A stretch of DNA of 6,394 nt from Solirubrobacterales bacterium (lineage in GTDB: Bacteria; Actinomycetota; Thermoleophilia; Solirubrobacterales; Solirubrobacteraceae). The stretch is from positions 1 through 6,394 of the forward strand of contig JACCYI010000021.1 of the NCBI GenBank assembly GCA_013696535.1. Reading direction: 5' to 3'. The position numbers and the translations under genes are program-made. Below the pieces are notes generated by a model, which saw only the letters and a program-made list of their open reading frames with translations, made no database searches and was not told the origin of the DNA. Positions 4,710-6,394 of the stretch are shown piece by piece (the first letter of the stretch is position 1; the number at the start of each line of letters is the position of its first letter).

Positions 4710-5728
4710 ATGCAAGCGAGACGATCGGCATGCCGGGCGATGGCGGTGCTAAGCACCGCGGCCGCGGCGGCGATGGGCGGCTGCGGCGGCCAAGAAGAAG
4801 GGGCTCCGGCCACGGGAGGGCGGAAGGGGATCTTCCGGCTCGCTACGTCGTGCCAGGAGACCGCGTCTTTCCCGAGAGCATCGGCGCGCAGAAGTCGACG
4901 GGCGATTTCTTCGTGGGCAGCACGACCGACGGAACGATCTACCGGGGCAACGTGCGCCGCCCCAAGCTTGAGGTGTTCCTCCCGGGTGGGAGGGACGGAC
5001 GCACGGCGGCCACCGGAGTCCGAGTCCGCGAAGGTCGCCTCTGGGTGGGCGGACGCTTTACCGGGCGACTGTTCGTCTATGAGATCAAGACCCGGCGCCT
5101 TCTGCGCACCTACCAGGTGCCGGAGTTCGGCGAGTCCTTCTCTCCGCGCCGAGAGCGCTCGCTGGTCAACGACATCACGTTCGCCGGCGACGCCGCGTAC
5201 GTCACCGACTCCTTCCAACCCGTGATCTACCGCGTCGTAAGCAAGGCCGGACGACCGGGCGACCTCGAGCCGTGGCTCGACCTGCGCGACACTCCCATCG
5301 CCTACGCCGAGGGCTTCAACCTCAACGGGATCACGGTCTCCGACGGCCAGCGGTACCTCGTTACCGTCAACTACCGCACAGGCGAGCTCTTCCGCATCGA
5401 CGTCAAGACCCGAAAAGTGCTCAAGATCGACCTCGGCGGCGCCGAAGTGCGCACAGGCGACGGGCTGCTCCTGGACGGCACAACCCTGCTCGTGGTCCGT
5501 GAGGAGCCGGGGGAGATCCAACCTGTGAAGCTTTCGGAGAACCTCCTCCGAGGCACGCTGGGCGAACCCTTCGGTCGCTCGCGGCTTCGGCTTCCCACGG
5601 CGATGTTCGAGCTCGGCGGGCGCGGCTACGTCGTCAACTCCCAGCTCGACCGCGGACAGAACCCCAAGCTCCCCTTCACCGTCGAAGCGCTACCCATCCC
5701 CAAGGGCACGCTGCGCGGCCGGTCTTGA
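4710..5728 (+). CDS. SMP-30/gluconolactonase-like beta-propeller lipoprotein, frameshifted after the signal peptide
   Basis: ATG at 4710 follows AGAGGGGCGG and begins MQARRSACRAMAVLSTAAAA, then AMGGCGGQEEGAPA, a signal peptide with a plausible lipobox (MGGC, Cys25). The body lies one frame over from about 4829: DLPARYVVPGDRVFPESIGA, FFVGSTTDGTIYRG, LWVGGRFTGRLFVYE, SLVNDITFAGDAAYVTDSFQ, LNGITVSDGQRYLVTVNYRT, LFRIDVKTRKV, VRTGDGLLLDGTTLLVVREE, and a stop at 5726-5728. Adding one G to the GGGG run at 4826-4829 joins the two as RKGDLPARYV and gives 339 residues, the normal size. The repeating blades mark a six-bladed propeller family, sometimes misnamed superoxide dismutase in databases. It is probably surface-anchored; the reaction and substrate are unknown. 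It is divergent from the tetR-like gene and probably repressed by it. If the frameshift is real, a start at 4730 gives the body without the signal peptide, so the protein would stay in the cytosol. Confidence 0.88.
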
Positions 5729-5815
5729 GGTCAGGGCGTACCTCGATCGGCTCGCCGTTTGATGAGGGCAAAGCGCTGGGCCATCTCACCCCAAACGCAG
5801 AACCGACACAAGAGA

Positions 5816-5828
5816 GCCGCGAAGCGGC
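5816..5828. other. Small hairpin GCCGC-GAA-GCGGC
   Basis: A perfect 5-bp GC stem with a 3-base loop lies between the convergent ends of the lipoprotein gene and the transposase remnant. No T-run follows on either strand, so it is not a canonical intrinsic terminator. It could be the end structure of the transposase message or chance in GC-rich DNA. Confidence 0.3.
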
Positions 5829-5831
5829 GTC

Positions 5832-5935
5832 CTAAGCGCCATTCTGACTGCGAGTGCTTGTCTTAAACCCCTCGGGCGTGAAGTAGGCGAGCGTCGAATG
5901 GCGTCGTGTGCGGTCGTATAACGCTTCTGGTGTAC
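5832..5935 (-). mobile_element. IS3-type transposase (OrfB, rve integrase) C-terminal remnant
   Basis: The minus strand reads EALYDRTRRHSTLAYFTPEG then FKTSTRSQNGA and a stop at 5832-5834. YxxxRRHSTLxYxTPxxF is the conserved end of the integrase domain of IS3-family OrfB proteins, after the catalytic Glu helix. Only about 30 residues are left. The DDE core and OrfA are missing, and the sequence immediately upstream belongs to other text, so the boundary near 5935 is approximate. The downstream end of the element should lie within about 100 bp, somewhere in 5735-5830 on the plus strand. I could not identify its terminal inverted repeat. Confidence 0.65.
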
Positions 5936-5999
5936 TCGAAGTGGTTTCAGCATCGCGTCCTAGCCGGCTCGTCCGGTCAAGACCGCGTGGCCGATGCTC

Positions 6000-6215
6000 G
6001 CTCCATTCGCGTGGCGCGAGAAGGATGTGCGGCGCTGGAGAAGTCTCGAGAAAGCGACGATGGTTTGCCACTCTCCTGCGTCATACCAAGTCAGACGCGA
6101 GTAGGTTGCCTGGTGCGGCTCACCGTAGGTGTCAATGACGAACTGCGCGGCCTCCCGGGCGTCGGGCGGCCGATCGCTGATGATCTGCGAACCGGGCTCA
6201 TCGAATATGCCCGGC
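6000..6215 (-). pseudogene. Fragment of an uncharacterised protein beside the hydrolase
   Basis: The minus strand reads IISDRPPDAREAAQFVIDTY, GEPHQATYSRLTWYDAGEWQ and TIVAF. The pattern YGEPxxATxSxLxWxxxGxW followed by a hydrophobic strand resembles a small uncharacterised protein that I associate with metallo-hydrolase neighbourhoods, from memory only. The open frame runs to 6316, but its first 30 or so codons are antisense to the hydrolase and are probably not part of the gene. The end after about 6030 shows no clear family signal in any frame and runs into the transposase remnant near 5935. No good start codon precedes IISDRPP, so the gene may be cut at both ends. Confidence 0.4.
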
Positions 6216-6268
6216 GCAGGCCGCGAAGCGAATTTGGGCTCGGAACGGGCGGTCGTCGGCGGTCGGTG

Positions 6269-6394
6269 ATGGAGGACGTCGGCTATGTCTTGCACACTCA
6301 TCTGCACATCGACCACGCCGGATACGACGACCAGTTCCCGATGTCCACGACCGTGGTCATCAACCGCAAGGAGCTCGAGTACTCGGCTTCGGGT
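6269..6394 (+). CDS. Metallo-beta-lactamase-fold hydrolase (AHL-lactonase-like), truncated 5' and running off the window
   Basis: From 6269 the plus strand reads MEDVGYVLHTHLHIDHAGYD, then DQFPMSTTVVINRKELEYSA to the last base. HTHLHIDHAG is the HxHxDH zinc motif (His 6299-6301 and 6305-6307, Asp 6311-6313, His 6314-6316). The following FPxxxVVINRKELEYA matches quorum-quenching-lactonase-type members of the family, which bind two zinc ions and hydrolyse lactones or esters; the substrate is unknown. About 80-100 residues normally precede this motif, with strands and a VDTG-like turn. Here the sequence upstream of about 6260 instead carries an unrelated gene on the other strand. ATG at 6269 is therefore only the first in-frame ATG, and the gene is probably broken by a rearrangement. 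Confidence 0.75.
   Translation, partial: MEDVGYVLHTHLHIDHAGYDDQFPMSTTVVINRKELEYSASG

Noticed and set aside
4656..5521. Minus-strand extension upstream of the tetR-like start
   Set aside because: It is antisense to the lipoprotein; the TetR DNA-binding domain starts normally at 4651.
5735..5830. Terminal inverted repeat of the IS3 remnant
   Set aside because: No matching partner end is available in the window, so an exact element boundary could not be supported.

Overview
The window is GC-rich, and its codons mostly end in G or C. Its gene families (XRE-cupin, TetR and ArsR regulators, a TrxR-like flavoprotein, SMP-30-like secreted propellers) suggest an actinobacterium, possibly of the Thermoleophilia/Solirubrobacterales type. 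That placement is inference. No rRNA, tRNA or CRISPR array was seen.

Layout. (1) 1-683, minus: the N-terminal three quarters of a thioredoxin-reductase-like FAD/NAD(P) oxidoreductase with a CPFC motif. (2) 771-1237, minus: a broken and shortened secreted SMP-30/NHL-like protein. (3) 1396-1974, plus: an intact XRE-cupin regulator, divergent from (2) and (1). A near-repeated motif lies twice in front of it, and a related motif lies in front of the oxidoreductase. (4) 3435 down to 2049, minus: a stress-response-style cluster of ArsR, ArsR, SRPBCC (AHSA1-like) and the start of a dihydrofolate-reductase-family gene. It begins at a putative leaderless promoter with an inverted repeat over the start codon. 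(5) 3528-3682, plus: the C-terminal tail of a branched-chain amino-acid-type ABC ATPase. (6) 4004-4651, minus: an intact TetR regulator, divergent from (7) 4710-5728, plus, a probable SMP-30-like lipoprotein. The 58-bp gap between them holds the perfect palindrome GGAACGATCGTTCC. (8) 5832-6394: a breakpoint-rich end with the tail of an IS3-type transposase, a fragment of an uncharacterised protein, and a 5'-truncated metallo-beta-lactamase-fold hydrolase that runs off the window.

How it fits together. Three regulator/target modules are visible: XRE-cupin with oxidoreductase and SMP-30-like genes, autoregulated ArsR with SRPBCC, and TetR with the lipoprotein. Only the oxidoreductase (as far as seen), the XRE-cupin gene and the tetR-like gene are open without interruption.

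Five other loci have frame breaks that single-base changes would repair, mostly in homopolymers. Many of the breaks may therefore be sequence or assembly errors rather than decay. The SMP-30 remnant, the DHFR start, the ABC tail, the IS3 tail and the hydrolase also lack whole domains and look like true remnants.
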